A stretch of 64,000 bases of DNA from an uncultured Eggerthellaceae bacterium (GTDB lineage Bacteria; Actinomycetota; Coriobacteriia; Coriobacteriales; Eggerthellaceae), in NCBI GenBank assembly GCA_910580205.1, contig CAJTVP010000002.1:94586-158585 (forward strand), read 5' to 3'. Shown piece by piece: positions 1-8,637 of the stretch; position 1 is the stretch's first letter; the number at the start of each line of letters is the position of its first letter. Below the pieces are notes generated by a model. It was not told where the DNA came from, did not search any database, and saw only the letters and a program-made list of their open reading frames with translations. Position numbers and translations under genes: made by a program.

Positions 1-1185
1 ACTTACCTCTATATCGATAAGTCCATGCGCGACCACGACCTTTTCCAAGCCATCTGTCGTGTAAATCGTCCCAATGGCGAAGACAAAGACTACGGATACA
101 TCATCGATTACAAAGACCTCTTTAAGAATGTCCAAGTGGCAGTTAACGACTATACATCTGGCGCCTTCGATGATTATGACGATGAAGACATCGAAGGTCT
201 TGTTAAGAATCGCTACGATGAAGCCAAAGCAGAAATGGAAGGTTCGCTCGTCTCCCTCAATGCCTTGTTTGAACAGACTGAAGATAAAAATGACGACAGC
301 AGTTGCATCGCCTTCTTCTGTGGCAATAGCCCAGAGGAAAGCGAAGCACGCGAATACCGCGCTAAGCGTGACGCGCTCTATGCGCTAGTAGCTTCTTTAG
401 CGAGATCGTTCGCAGCCTGCTGCGACAAGCTTGTCTCTGATTACGATTATTCCGAGGACGATGTGGAACACGTCCGTAGTGATGTCCATGGCTACAGCAA
501 GATCAAAGATATGATTCGTCTCGCTAGCTGCGATTACATTGACCTGAAGCCATACGAGGAAGACATGCGCTATATCTTGGATACTTATATTCATGCCGAC
601 GATTCCCAAACCATTAGCAAGCTTGGCGATATGTCGATAGTTGAACTTCTGATAAATAGTCCATCCACCACACCAGCCGAATTGATTAATGGGCTTGGGG
701 GGAGTAAAGAGGCTAAGGCTGAAACAATAGAGAACAATCTTCGCTTCGAGATCGTTCGCAAGATGGAATCAAATCACGCCTATTACGGTAAGCTTTCCGA
801 GCGGCTGCAGCAGATAATCCTACAAAGGAAGATGGATGCCATTTCATATGAAGAATATCTACGTCATATTGTGGAAATGGCTGAATCAATCCTTAATCCG
901 AACGACGATGAAGTGTACCCCGATGGCGTGAATGGCAATCGTGCCGCCATGGCGTTATATGGTCATTTTGAAGGCCCCGATCGTGGAGCATTTGTACTGA
1001 GACTCCACGATGCAATAAGCGAAGCTATAAAGCCAGGTTGGAAGGGCAACAAGCCCATGCAGCAAAATATCAAAAATGCCATCTTTCAAGAATTACTCGC
1101 CGATGGCTGGGATGAAGAAACGGCCAAGAAGGAAACGGAGTCAGTCTTCATGATAGTGGAGAGACAGAGCGAGTATGACATCTAG
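1..1185 (+). CDS. hsdR: Type I restriction enzyme R subunit (HsdR), C-terminal part
   Basis: The frame is open from the first base, so this is the 3' end of a gene that starts outside the window; 394 codons are present. The first residues (YIDKS..DHDLFQAICRVNRP followed by KDYGYIIDYKDL) match the end of the helicase motor of HsdR, where motif VI (QAIxRVNR) precedes the linker. The remaining residues are the acidic, helical C-terminal region that docks HsdR onto the methylase complex. HsdR translocates and cuts unmodified DNA using ATP. The nuclease domain, hsdM and hsdS must lie upstream. It overlaps the next gene by 11 bases, so the two are probably translationally coupled. The region is AT-rich relative to the 27-41 kb block. 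Confidence 0.9.
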   Translation, partial: TYLYIDKSMRDHDLFQAICRVNRPNGEDKDYGYIIDYKDLFKNVQVAVNDYTSGAFDDYDDEDIEGLVKNRYDEAKAEMEGSLVSLNALFEQTEDKNDDSSCIAFFCGNSPEESEAREYRAKRDALYALVASLARSFAACCDKLVSDYDYSEDDVEHVRSDVHGYSKIKDMIRLASCDYIDLKPYEEDMRYILDTYIHADDSQTISKLGDMSIVELLINSPSTTPAELINGLGGSKEAKAETIENNLRFEIVRKMESNHAYYGKLSERLQQIILQRKMDAISYEEYLRHIVEMAESILNPNDDEVYPDGVNGNRAAMALYGHFEGPDRGAFVLRLHDAISEAIKPGWKGNKPMQQNIKNAIFQELLADGWDEETAKKETESVFMIVERQSEYDI

Positions 1186-1918
1186 GGAGTTGCTTACAAT
1201 TGGCGATGATGAGGTTCAGGTTTTCAGGCAATCGAATCTGAGGAACCTCTATATTCATATCGATCCACCCGAAGGCGTCGTGTCAGTTAAAGCACCGCTT
1301 GATGTGTCTTCATCAGAAATAGAGCTCTATCTTCTGAAGAGATTGCCAGAGATATCGAAGACTAAACAACGCTTCGCAGCTCAGCCGCGCCAGACCAAGC
1401 GTCAATACATCTCAGGTGAATCCCATTATTTATGGGGCAAACCATATCGCCTCCAAGTCGTCTACGGTGCGCCTAAAGCCACCATAATCAAATCCGTGTC
1501 TAAAATCATAATGAATATTCCGGACGGAACCACTGAAGAGCAGCGCAAGCATTTACTTACAGAGTGGTATCGTACCGAGCTGAAACGCGCATTAGATTCT
1601 GCAGTTGTTCGCTGCCTTCGCAAGGTGCCCGTCGTCGTCGACGATTTTCGTGTGAAGAATATGAAAACCAAATGGGGCACATGCAATATCGAAAAAAAGC
1701 GCATCTGGCTTAATCTCCAGTTGGTCAAGAAACCGCCGGAATGTCTCGACTATGTGATAATCCACGAACTTGTTCACCTGCTGGAACGTGACCACACCAA
1801 CCGTTTTCAATCGCTCGTGGAGCAATATTGCCCGAATTGGCGCGATGCAAAGGCATTGCTTTGTTCATATCCTCTAGATGCATACGATGAGAACGTAGGT
1901 GCATCCGATGTCGACTAA
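1175..1918 (+). CDS. YgjP/SprT-like zinc metallopeptidase coupled to hsdR
   Basis: A 247-residue protein with the zinc-peptidase motif HELVHLLERDH (His197, Glu198, His201) in its C-terminal half, preceded by the conserved KTKWGTC segment typical of the YgjP family (DUF45, often annotated M48 or SprT-like). The ATG lies inside the last codons of hsdR (11-base overlap), so expression is coupled to the restriction subunit. Members of this family often follow hsdR in type I systems; their substrate there is not established. Sequence supports a cytoplasmic, probably zinc-dependent protease without signal peptide or membrane segment. Regulated turnover of the restriction complex or a stress role is inference only. 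Confidence 0.85.
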   Translation: MTSRELLTIGDDEVQVFRQSNLRNLYIHIDPPEGVVSVKAPLDVSSSEIELYLLKRLPEISKTKQRFAAQPRQTKRQYISGESHYLWGKPYRLQVVYGAPKATIIKSVSKIIMNIPDGTTEEQRKHLLTEWYRTELKRALDSAVVRCLRKVPVVVDDFRVKNMKTKWGTCNIEKKRIWLNLQLVKKPPECLDYVIIHELVHLLERDHTNRFQSLVEQYCPNWRDAKALLCSYPLDAYDENVGASDVD

Positions 1919-3470
1919 GCCTTCTCCCCAAGATATTTTCGACACCGACAAGAGAACTGGTGCGTTGATATTGGGCAGCAACCGGCTCGATGATTATGCG
2001 AGAAAGTACTTGAGCAGTCATTGCAAGGAAGCATTAACGACTCCGATGGCGCTTCCTATTGACCGAATCCTTGAGCAAGAAGGCCTTCAAGTCGTTCATG
2101 AAAGACTGTCATCCAGTGGCGACATTTTCGGGTGCTGCGTTTTGCTCGATAGCGATGTTCCTGTGATCGATCAAGAGACATGCGAGGTTACGCATAAGCA
2201 TTTCAAGGCCGGTACCATTCTGATTGATCCTGATTCCGAGTTTCGGTTTAACGAGGGTACTCAGCGAAACACCCTTATGCATGAAGCCTTGCATTGGGAA
2301 AAGGATCGTGCCTTTTTCAAGATGAAAGCCATGCGCGATGCGCAAAGCCAAATGCCCACTAATCCAATCCTCTGTAGAAGCTCAAAGGCACTCCTCATTC
2401 CATCTGGAAAGAAAACCCCGGAGAACCAGATCAACTGGCTCGAATGGCAGGCTCATCGACTAACTCCGCGAATCCTCATGCCGGAAGTCACTTTCAGGAA
2501 GAAAGGTATGGAGCTTCTTGATGATTCCGAACATCACCAAACATGCGATTCTATAGTGCAAGCATTGAGCGATTTCTTCATCGTCTCGCGTATGTCTGCA
2601 AAGTACAGAATTCTAGAAGTTGGATTAGATGAGAATCTTAGCGTGCTCCCTGATTACGAAGATGTTTTCAGTGATCTGCTAAACGAGAATAATTACACCG
2701 AGCTGTCCCCAATTGAAGCATACCAGCTACTGTCCGATGACTCGACTTTAGCCGCCTGGGTGAATAGCAACAATTACGTTTTCGCTGATGGCTATTTCGT
2801 CTTGGCTAATCCTAAATTCATCGCGCAGGATGGAGTAGTGCCGCACCTTACCAAAATGGCGCGGCGCAATCTATCTAAATGCGCCTTGAACATACGCTCT
2901 TTCGCGGTGCGAAAATATGCGTCTTATAAGAAGGATTTAATCGGAGGTGCATTCTTATATCGCACAACCGACGTTGATAATCGGATTTTAGTCTTTCATC
3001 CTAGTTTCCAGCCTGAATGCCCTTGCGATCCTGATGAAGCTTATCAAGCATACACATCCCAATTGTTTGACATAGAAGACGATATAGATTTCCAGGAGTT
3101 GTTAGCCAGCCCTTCTTCCACATTATGTAAATGCCTTTGGTTCCTCATGGAGAAGCGTGGCCTTCAATACCCTGAGAAGTTTTCTGAGGCCACTTTGCTC
3201 CATACCAACTACTGCGGCAATATCAGGAATGATAAATCTAACAGTATGGCCAACGACACGCTCATGGCCATTTGTGTGGGCTTGGGACTTGGATTACGCA
3301 CTGTCCAGAAGCTGTACGAGAAATCGAAGAACAGACTTGACGAATTCAACGATCCCGACAAGACACGTCTGAAAATCATTGAGCGAACTCCCGGTCTCCC
3401 TATCAGTGACTTTAACAGCATTTTGACCTCTCGTGGCCTTAAAGAACTGGGAACCAAATTGCGAGATTAG
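1908..3470 (+). CDS. ImmA/IrrE-family metallopeptidase in the hsdR operon
   Basis: About 520 residues from ATG 1908; a GTG at 1899 is an alternative start. Either way it overlaps the previous gene. The motif MHEALHW (His125, Glu126, His129) after a hydrophobic strand matches the HExxH zinc site of ImmA/IrrE peptidases, which cleave DNA-binding repressors. The protein is much longer than typical ImmA (about 150-250 residues). The remaining 390 residues include no recognisable domain except a C-terminal ~70-residue helical segment (around LGLGLRTVQKLYEKS) that could be HTH-like. It has no membrane segments. Being third in an hsdR-peptidase-peptidase operon with overlapping frames suggests a role tied to restriction or its control. 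That role is inferred. Confidence 0.75.
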   Translation: MSTKPSPQDIFDTDKRTGALILGSNRLDDYARKYLSSHCKEALTTPMALPIDRILEQEGLQVVHERLSSSGDIFGCCVLLDSDVPVIDQETCEVTHKHFKAGTILIDPDSEFRFNEGTQRNTLMHEALHWEKDRAFFKMKAMRDAQSQMPTNPILCRSSKALLIPSGKKTPENQINWLEWQAHRLTPRILMPEVTFRKKGMELLDDSEHHQTCDSIVQALSDFFIVSRMSAKYRILEVGLDENLSVLPDYEDVFSDLLNENNYTELSPIEAYQLLSDDSTLAAWVNSNNYVFADGYFVLANPKFIAQDGVVPHLTKMARRNLSKCALNIRSFAVRKYASYKKDLIGGAFLYRTTDVDNRILVFHPSFQPECPCDPDEAYQAYTSQLFDIEDDIDFQELLASPSSTLCKCLWFLMEKRGLQYPEKFSEATLLHTNYCGNIRNDKSNSMANDTLMAICVGLGLGLRTVQKLYEKSKNRLDEFNDPDKTRLKIIERTPGLPISDFNSILTSRGLKELGTKLRD

Positions 3471-3907
3471 CACTTCACCAGATACTTCTCGCTTCCATCA
3501 ACCGTTCCAGCGGCCACATACCTCGTAGCGCCACTGTAAGCCGTATAATGCGCCCACACATAGCCGTCAGCCGCAACAGTGTCGGCGGCGATGCTGTTGA
3601 TTCTCTCGCTACGACCATACCCCTCAACCACGGAAGCGCCTAAGCTCGGTGCGCTCCTCACGTTCAGCGAATCGCACACCCCCTTGTACGTGCCGACGAT
3701 CAATCGCACCACGCCCGTGGAAGTTCCAGCAGCATTTGCGCCTCCGGCAAGTAGTTCGTTCACTCGATCCTGCACTGCTGCGTACATGGGAACCAGCGCC
3801 GCACGCCGCGCATCGCCCACGTCATAGCGCTCGGCTATCACCGCACGTGCCATCCCGTTGATGTTGTCGGCGAGGAACAAAAGGGGCGCTCCGGAATGAT
3901 CATTCAT
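3467..3907 (-). pseudogene. SH3-domain lysin fragment truncated by a repeat element
   Basis: The reading frame encodes about 146 residues: a helical stretch (FLADNINGMARAVIAERYD) followed by a bacterial SH3-type domain (TYKGVCDSLNVRSAPSLGAS onwards) as found at the C-terminus of phage and cell-wall amidases. No catalytic amidase domain is present. The 5' end of the frame (upstream of about 3890) runs into the palindromic repeat at 3883-4108, so the first in-frame methionines come from repeat sequence. It therefore looks like the 3' remnant of a lysin gene cut by element insertion. It converges on the ImmA-like gene, overlapping its stop by 4 bases. A short surviving protein cannot be excluded. 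Confidence 0.55.
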
Positions 3908-4108
3908 GATTGGGTTCGCATTGATGGATTGGGGATATTCCCAAAAAAATTGAACCCACATTTTCCAGGTGGATAAGGAAGGTGATAAGAAAGAGAAATC
4001 CAGTCTTCTAAATCATGAGCCTCTTTCGTTTTTGCGGAAAGGCAAGGATCAGGAATCCTAAGGATTCGAGAATCATGCGCTAAATTCATCAATGAGCATT
4101 TTGGCGCA
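3883..4108. repeat. Palindromic repeat family, copy A (MITE-like)
   Basis: About 226 bases. The left end (tcattcatgat, then gcattgatggatt) matches copy B, and the right end reads aatgagcattttggcgca, the inverse of the left end. Interior blocks shared with copies B and C include gataagaaag, a run near cttct-aaat-atgag, and ggaaaggcaagga. The left terminus has decayed relative to copy B. It truncates the lysin fragment to its left. No ORF for a transposase is inside. Confidence 0.6.
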
Positions 4109-4258
4109 TTCTATTTGCTCCTGATAATAATTCTCTCGGAGGATTAAAGTAAAAAGAGCTGGCAAGACGATCAAGACCAAGAGAGAAAATCGGAAAACTA
4201 TAATTTCAAAAGCAGCTTCTTACTCCAGAGGAAAGTATGGAGAGGAAGGAGTGAGGCA

Positions 4259-4819
4259 ATGTCGGGCGCGTATGGACTCACTGGAATTCTTCTTGGCGCA
4301 TCAGTATCTAGTGTTTGGAGGGAGGCAGTGAAAGAATGGCATATAGTCAGCTGCTACGACAATCATAATTGCAGAGAAGCGTGTCTGTGCGGCCATGAAG
4401 GAATTCGGTACGAATATACAATTGAAAATGAAATCAATGGCAATCTGCTCAGCCCTATAGGTTCACATTGCATTCTCAAGTTTGGTAGCAAAGAGCTCAA
4501 AAACGAAGTTAAGGTATGGGACGAGGCAATCAAACTCCTCGAGGCTCTTCGCAGCGAGGGGCCCAATAACTTAAAGAATCTTGATTCTAAATACTTCTCA
4601 AGGCGCTTGTTCGCCTTTCTCTATGATAAGGGCGCTTTCCTAGACAATCAGTACAACGATTTCAATGGAGCGAACGATCGCGATTTTATGATTAGGATGT
4701 TCAACAAAAGGAGCGAACCGACCGAGAAGCAAAAATCGAAGATTTACATGATTTTGAGTAATGAGATATTCCCGTGGCTTGCCCTTTTTGAAGATGAGCT
4801 GGCGAGAAAAGATGCCTGA
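4259..4819 (+). CDS. Protein of unknown function with Cys-rich N-terminal motif
   Basis: 186 residues. A good Shine-Dalgarno (aggaaggag) precedes the ATG. Residues about 37-80 contain CREACLCGHEGIRYEYTI, then NGNLLSPIGSHCILKFG. The Cys/His spacing recalls a small zinc-ribbon-like module seen in phage and plasmid hypothetical proteins, where CxCGxPI and GxxCIxKFG motifs recur. The rest is charged and helical with no signal peptide or membrane segment. The gene sits exactly between repeat copies A and B, with copy B starting directly after its stop. It may therefore have moved as a cassette. No function can be assigned. Confidence 0.7.
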   Translation: MSGAYGLTGILLGASVSSVWREAVKEWHIVSCYDNHNCREACLCGHEGIRYEYTIENEINGNLLSPIGSHCILKFGSKELKNEVKVWDEAIKLLEALRSEGPNNLKNLDSKYFSRRLFAFLYDKGAFLDNQYNDFNGANDRDFMIRMFNKRSEPTEKQKSKIYMILSNEIFPWLALFEDELARKDA

Positions 4820-5034
4820 GTAAAGGGACGCGCCAAAACGCTCATTCATGATCAGATACGCATTGATGGATCTGAAATGGCCCCTCGAAAGCGATCCTTC
4901 ATCTTCAAGTCGAGTAAATAAGGTCAATTCTTTAAATCCTTGACCCTTTTTGCATTATGGAAAGGCAAAGAGTCGGAGCCCTAAAGATTTGGTGATCAGT
5001 TGCGAAATTCATTAATGAGCATTTTGGTGCGCCC
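4820..5034. repeat. Palindromic repeat family, copy B (MITE-like)
   Basis: The best-preserved copy. The left end ggacgcgccaaaacgctcat and the right end (aatgagcattttggtgcgcc) are inverted repeats of about 24 bases with few mismatches. The sequence starts immediately after the stop of the Cys-motif gene and ends just before the stop of the convergent VOC-nitroreductase gene. The interior (about 160 bases) has no convincing ORF. It may also serve as a terminator-like structure for both flanking genes. Confidence 0.65.
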
Positions 5035-5042
5035 TCTTCCCC

Positions 5043-5957
5043 CTAAAACCTCTCCTCATGCACTTTTGCCATCAGCGTTTCATCGAACGTGCGGGGTTCG
5101 CAGAGGGCGTCTGGCATGCCAAGGGAAAGGATGGCTTCCAGCTGCCACGGCTCTGGGATGTCAAGCAGGTCGGCGACGAAGTCCTGTGTGGATCGTCCGT
5201 CCGCGGCCATGCGCATGCGGCCTTGGATCCAGCAGCTGCCAACACCTGAAGCGGCTGCTTCCAGGTGCATGTTCGCCATGACGATGGAGCAGTCCTCTAC
5301 CCAAGTGTCGGCGACTTCGGGATTGCCTAGAACGGCGATGGCGGCATCGGCGCCAGCCAGCATGGCCGCACCGGAGTCACGGCATTCAGCCAATTTCGCA
5401 AGGGTGTTGCGATCGCGTACGATGATGAGCTCCCATGGCCTGCGTCGGCGTCCCGATGCGGAGAGCAGCCCCGCACGCACGATGCGGTAGAGCAGCTCTT
5501 CCGGCACGGAATCTCCCGAATACGTGCGGACGCTGCGTCTGGCCGTCAGGGCCGCCAACACATCCACGCCCGCTTGAGGCGCGAACTCGGCCTTCTCGGG
5601 CAGGATCTCCAGCCAGCATCCATCAGGGTCTTCGATGAAGTACAACCCCATCTTCTCGTTCTCGTGGCAGATGCAACCCATCTGCTCGTGAAGGGCATGC
5701 GCCGCATCGAAGTCGGGCACCGTGAAAGCGATATGCGAGTCGCGGCCGCCGTTGTCGTAGGGCTCCGTGCGCCCGCGGTTCCAAGTGAGCTCCATTTGGA
5801 ATCCACACACATCATTGCCAATGAAGACGTTGGCCCATGATCCGTCGTCAGGACCCATGCGGCGAATCTCGGTCATGCCGAGCGCCCGCTCATAGAACGC
5901 CAGAGATTCGTCCAGATCAAGCACGTGCAGGCAGCGGTGGATGGCTTTGCTTTCCAT
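5043..5957 (-). CDS. VOC (glyoxalase-like)-nitroreductase fusion protein
   Basis: 304 residues from ATG 5957, preceded by AAGGGAG at good spacing; the longer frame upstream is not needed. Residues 1-125 form a vicinal-oxygen-chelate (glyoxalase I/lactoylglutathione lyase-like) domain: AIHRCLHVLDLDESLAFYERALG near the start, and a metal-site Glu in the IEDPDGCWLEILP strand. Residues about 140-304 are an FMN nitroreductase domain (AALTARRSVRTYSG, then SASGRRRRPWELIIV, ending GMPDALCEPR). Each domain alone is a common family; the fusion is unusual. A role in detoxifying an electrophile by sequential isomerisation and reduction is inference. It is transcribed divergently from the ArsC-like gene. 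Confidence 0.85.
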   Translation of the reverse strand: MESKAIHRCLHVLDLDESLAFYERALGMTEIRRMGPDDGSWANVFIGNDVCGFQMELTWNRGRTEPYDNGGRDSHIAFTVPDFDAAHALHEQMGCICHENEKMGLYFIEDPDGCWLEILPEKAEFAPQAGVDVLAALTARRSVRTYSGDSVPEELLYRIVRAGLLSASGRRRRPWELIIVRDRNTLAKLAECRDSGAAMLAGADAAIAVLGNPEVADTWVEDCSIVMANMHLEAAASGVGSCWIQGRMRMAADGRSTQDFVADLLDIPEPWQLEAILSLGMPDALCEPRTFDETLMAKVHEERF

Positions 5958-6063
5958 GATGTCTCCCTTGTGGCTCGAATCGTCGTTCAAGCCTAGCAGA
6001 ATCACGGCAACAGAGTGGCCTAGAATGGGCGGGAATGATCGCCTCACTTGAAAGGGGAGGGCC

Positions 6064-6468
6064 GTGACGGTTCTGTTCATCGGATATCCGAAATGCTCAA
6101 CGTGCAAGAAGGCGAAGAAGTGGCTTGAAGAGAATGGGGTCGCGTTCGAGGAGCGGGACATCGTGACGCAGAATCCGACAGCTCAAGAATTGAGGAAGTG
6201 GCGCGAAGCATCCGGTTTGCCCCTTCGCCGGTTCTTCAACACGTCAGGGATGCTGTACCGCGAGATGGGTGTGAAGCAGAAGCTCGATGCTGGCATGGCT
6301 GATGAGGAGGCGTATGAGCTGCTCGCGAGCAATGGCATGTTGGTGAAGCGGCCGTTGCTGATCGTTGATGGGATGCCTGTTGCACCCGGATTCCGAGAAG
6401 CGGATTGGGCAGCGGCGATCGCGGGAGACAAAAATGCGCCAAGGCCGGAACCGGCTGTGAATGAATAG
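6064..6468 (+). CDS. ArsC/Spx-family thioredoxin-fold protein
   Basis: 134 residues with a GTG start at 6064 behind an AAAGGGGAGG ribosome site. The N-terminus FIGYPKCSTCKKAKKWL carries the CxxC redox pair of Spx/ArsC-like proteins, and FNTSGMLYREMG and KRPLLIVDG are the conserved family segments. Proteins of this type in Gram-positives are usually annotated as arsenate reductase or Spx/MgsR regulators. With CxxC, and no ars genes nearby, neither arsenate reduction nor RNA-polymerase binding can be claimed. A short C-terminal extension (after about residue 118) is acidic and proline-containing. Confidence 0.85.
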   Translation: MTVLFIGYPKCSTCKKAKKWLEENGVAFEERDIVTQNPTAQELRKWREASGLPLRRFFNTSGMLYREMGVKQKLDAGMADEEAYELLASNGMLVKRPLLIVDGMPVAPGFREADWAAAIAGDKNAPRPEPAVNE

Positions 6469-6565
6469 CGCAAGCAGGCCAACGGAAGCGCAGTTCGCTT
6501 GCCTGTGATGCTGCTCGTGTTGCTTGTGTAGAATTGTTGTGTTAAGCAGTGAGGGCGATGGGCGG

Positions 6566-7528
6566 ATGAACATGGTGAGCAATGAACGCTTGGTTCGGAG
6601 ATTGACAATAGCTTCTATCATTGTCCTGTCTGTTGCGGTCTTTGTTCAGATCGTACTTTTTTGGCTCGTTCTCCAGACTATGTCGGTGGTAATGGATGTT
6701 CCCGGCGGCTTTGCAATGTATGCGCCGGATATAGAGGAGGATTTTCCGCGTATTTTCTTGTACACAGAACCTTTTGGGCCGACGATTCAAGGAATGATCT
6801 ATATAGCTGTGACCGAATTGGCAATTGCATTTTCCATCTCGTCCACAACAGCCGTTTTCGTACTTTCCATCTGCCAGATGCAGGGACTGGGTGGTGTCTA
6901 TGATCCAGCATCTTCCATGAGATTGGCTACGGTTGGTGCATTCATCTCTGCATTAGGGGGAGGATTGGTGCCGGCGCTCTTGCTCGGCATCGCTGCGTGG
7001 AAATCGTCTGATGATCTTGAACGGCAGCACATCGACGAATATGGGAAGAACAGCGCAAGATGGAAAGATGCGAACTGGTTCAGTATCTTTATGCAGGGCC
7101 ATGATGATGCATGTTCCGACAGCGACAAGTTCTCTGTTATGGTTTCTAAACTATGCGCCCCGCTTTCAGTCAGTGTTCCCTCCTTATTCTTGGGCCCCAT
7201 CTACTGGGCCTATCGAAAATGTTACAAGGGGGCTTTTCTTCTCTTGATGCTCGCATTTGTCATGATGGGCATTAACATTTTCTTGGGTGCGGAAGTGTTC
7301 GGCTTCATCGGTCCCACTCTTGCCTGTGTGCTTTTCTACAGAATCTATCATGCTCACGCCATTTCAGTTTTGAACGCAGGGATTGCGTCGAATCAGACAG
7401 AAGAGGATCTAGCGCGATACATGCGCGATAAGGGAGGGGTCAGTCCTTTGGGGGCGACTGTTTTTGTGTTCCTTTTCGTCGGCGGAGTCGTAACGCTTTC
7501 TTTTCTGGCGCATGCTGTTTGGGATTAG
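6566..7528 (+). CDS. Integral membrane protein with DUF2628-like domain
   Basis: About 320 residues from ATG 6566. Hydrophobic segments occur near residues 12-40, 75-100, 120-145, 205-250 and at the C-terminus. The motif VPSLFLGPIYWAYRKCYKGA is the signature of DUF2628-like membrane proteins (FLGPxYxxYRK). The same motif occurs in the protein at 14721-16265, so the two share a C-terminal membrane module. Function is unknown. It stands alone, with copy C of the repeat family downstream. Confidence 0.7.
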   Translation: MNMVSNERLVRRLTIASIIVLSVAVFVQIVLFWLVLQTMSVVMDVPGGFAMYAPDIEEDFPRIFLYTEPFGPTIQGMIYIAVTELAIAFSISSTTAVFVLSICQMQGLGGVYDPASSMRLATVGAFISALGGGLVPALLLGIAAWKSSDDLERQHIDEYGKNSARWKDANWFSIFMQGHDDACSDSDKFSVMVSKLCAPLSVSVPSLFLGPIYWAYRKCYKGAFLLLMLAFVMMGINIFLGAEVFGFIGPTLACVLFYRIYHAHAISVLNAGIASNQTEEDLARYMRDKGGVSPLGATVFVFLFVGGVVTLSFLAHAVWD

Positions 7529-7639
7529 CGACGCAGATTTTTTGGGGATGGGTATTCGTCCATGGATCCCTGAACATGCAGTTGATGCTAAAGTGTTTGC
7601 TGATTTGCCGGTCATGGACATATTGATCATCAGTGAGTA

Positions 7640-7864
7640 AAACGGACATTCCAAAACGCTCGTCCATTATCGATGCATATTGATGGATTTGCTATGGTCC
7701 TCGAAATCGGGTCCGCATCTTCCAGACAGGTAAAGAACGCGATAAGAAAGCGAAGGTCAACCTTCTCAATTATGAGATTTTGCTTTATGGGAAAGGCAAG
7801 GAGTCGAAGCCTCGGAGATTCGGTGGCTAGACGCGAGATTCATCCACGAGCATTTTGGTGCGTA
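7640..7864. repeat. Palindromic repeat family, copy C (MITE-like)
   Basis: About 222 bases, most of the 357-base gap between two genes. The left end is ggacattccaaaacgctcgt and the right end is acgagcattttggtgcg. The inner arm changed on both sides relative to copy B (gctcgt/acgagc instead of gctcat/atgagc), so pairing is preserved although sequence changed. The interior shares gataagaaag, cttctcaatt-atgag and ggaaaggcaaggagtcgaagcct blocks with copies A and B. Confidence 0.65.
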
Positions 7865-7884
7865 CCTTTATCCTTACACCAAGT

Positions 7885-8553
7885 TCAGCTTTCCTCCTTT
7901 TTGTAGGGAAAGGGATCGAGGATACCTTGATCAACGAGTGTGTTATAAAGCGCCTCTTCTAACAAAGTGGCATCGACCTTATTTCGGCGATAATCTAGTT
8001 GGCCGAGTGTGATGTCGAAAAGCTCTGCGATTTCTGCACGGATGCATCCTTCAACCACGAAGAGTTCATACACATCCCCGTCGGACAGTTCTTTGAAAGA
8101 AGGGAGAATCCCTCTGCTCTTCTTTTTTAGAAGGGATTTATAAAGGGGTCGAGACAGGCGTCTATCGCGGTCGATATCCAAAAGAGGCTCCATATTTCCT
8201 TCGTCTGCTTCGGTGGTGTTGTAATGACGCAGAGCTTCATCGCCTTCAGGGTCAGAGCGTAGGATAAGGCTGGGCATCTTGTCGAAAAGCCTGGGAATGA
8301 AATGCGTGATTTGTTTTGCTGCAATTGGAATGTTATCTAGCTCAACCAAGTCCTCAAGATAGAAAGCATTAACATCGAAAAATATCTCATCCTCATCATG
8401 GAGCTTGACGAGTCGCTCTCTATATTTTTCGAGTGCTTTTTCTGGAGATGACGCCTCAACGACAAGAGTAATGAACCCGACGTCTTCCCGGCAGACTCCC
8501 GTTGTGGAATCTTCATATGGATCGGGGTACGATATGAGAGCAAAATAGATCAT
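7885..8553 (-). CDS. Hypothetical acidic protein
   Basis: 222 residues from ATG 8553 (MIYFALISYPDPYED); the longer upstream frame overlaps the divergent gene and lacks a ribosome site. It has an N-terminal beta-strand-rich segment with GFITLVVEASSPEKALEKYRER, then mostly helical acidic sequence. Residues about 165-215 (DVYELFVVEGCIRAEIAELF...LDYRRNKVDATLLEEA) may form a helix-turn-helix-like fold. No signal peptide or membrane segment is seen. It is divergent from the gene at 8638, with about 85 bases between the starts. I do not recognise the family. Confidence 0.55.
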   Translation of the reverse strand: MIYFALISYPDPYEDSTTGVCREDVGFITLVVEASSPEKALEKYRERLVKLHDEDEIFFDVNAFYLEDLVELDNIPIAAKQITHFIPRLFDKMPSLILRSDPEGDEALRHYNTTEADEGNMEPLLDIDRDRRLSRPLYKSLLKKKSRGILPSFKELSDGDVYELFVVEGCIRAEIAELFDITLGQLDYRRNKVDATLLEEALYNTLVDQGILDPFPYKKEES

Positions 8554-8637
8554 GGCGTGATTCCTCCCGCATGTTTTATTGCAAAAAAGAATACAGCTTT
8601 CTGGCGGAGAACAACGAGTTGGCGGTAGAATCCAGCT

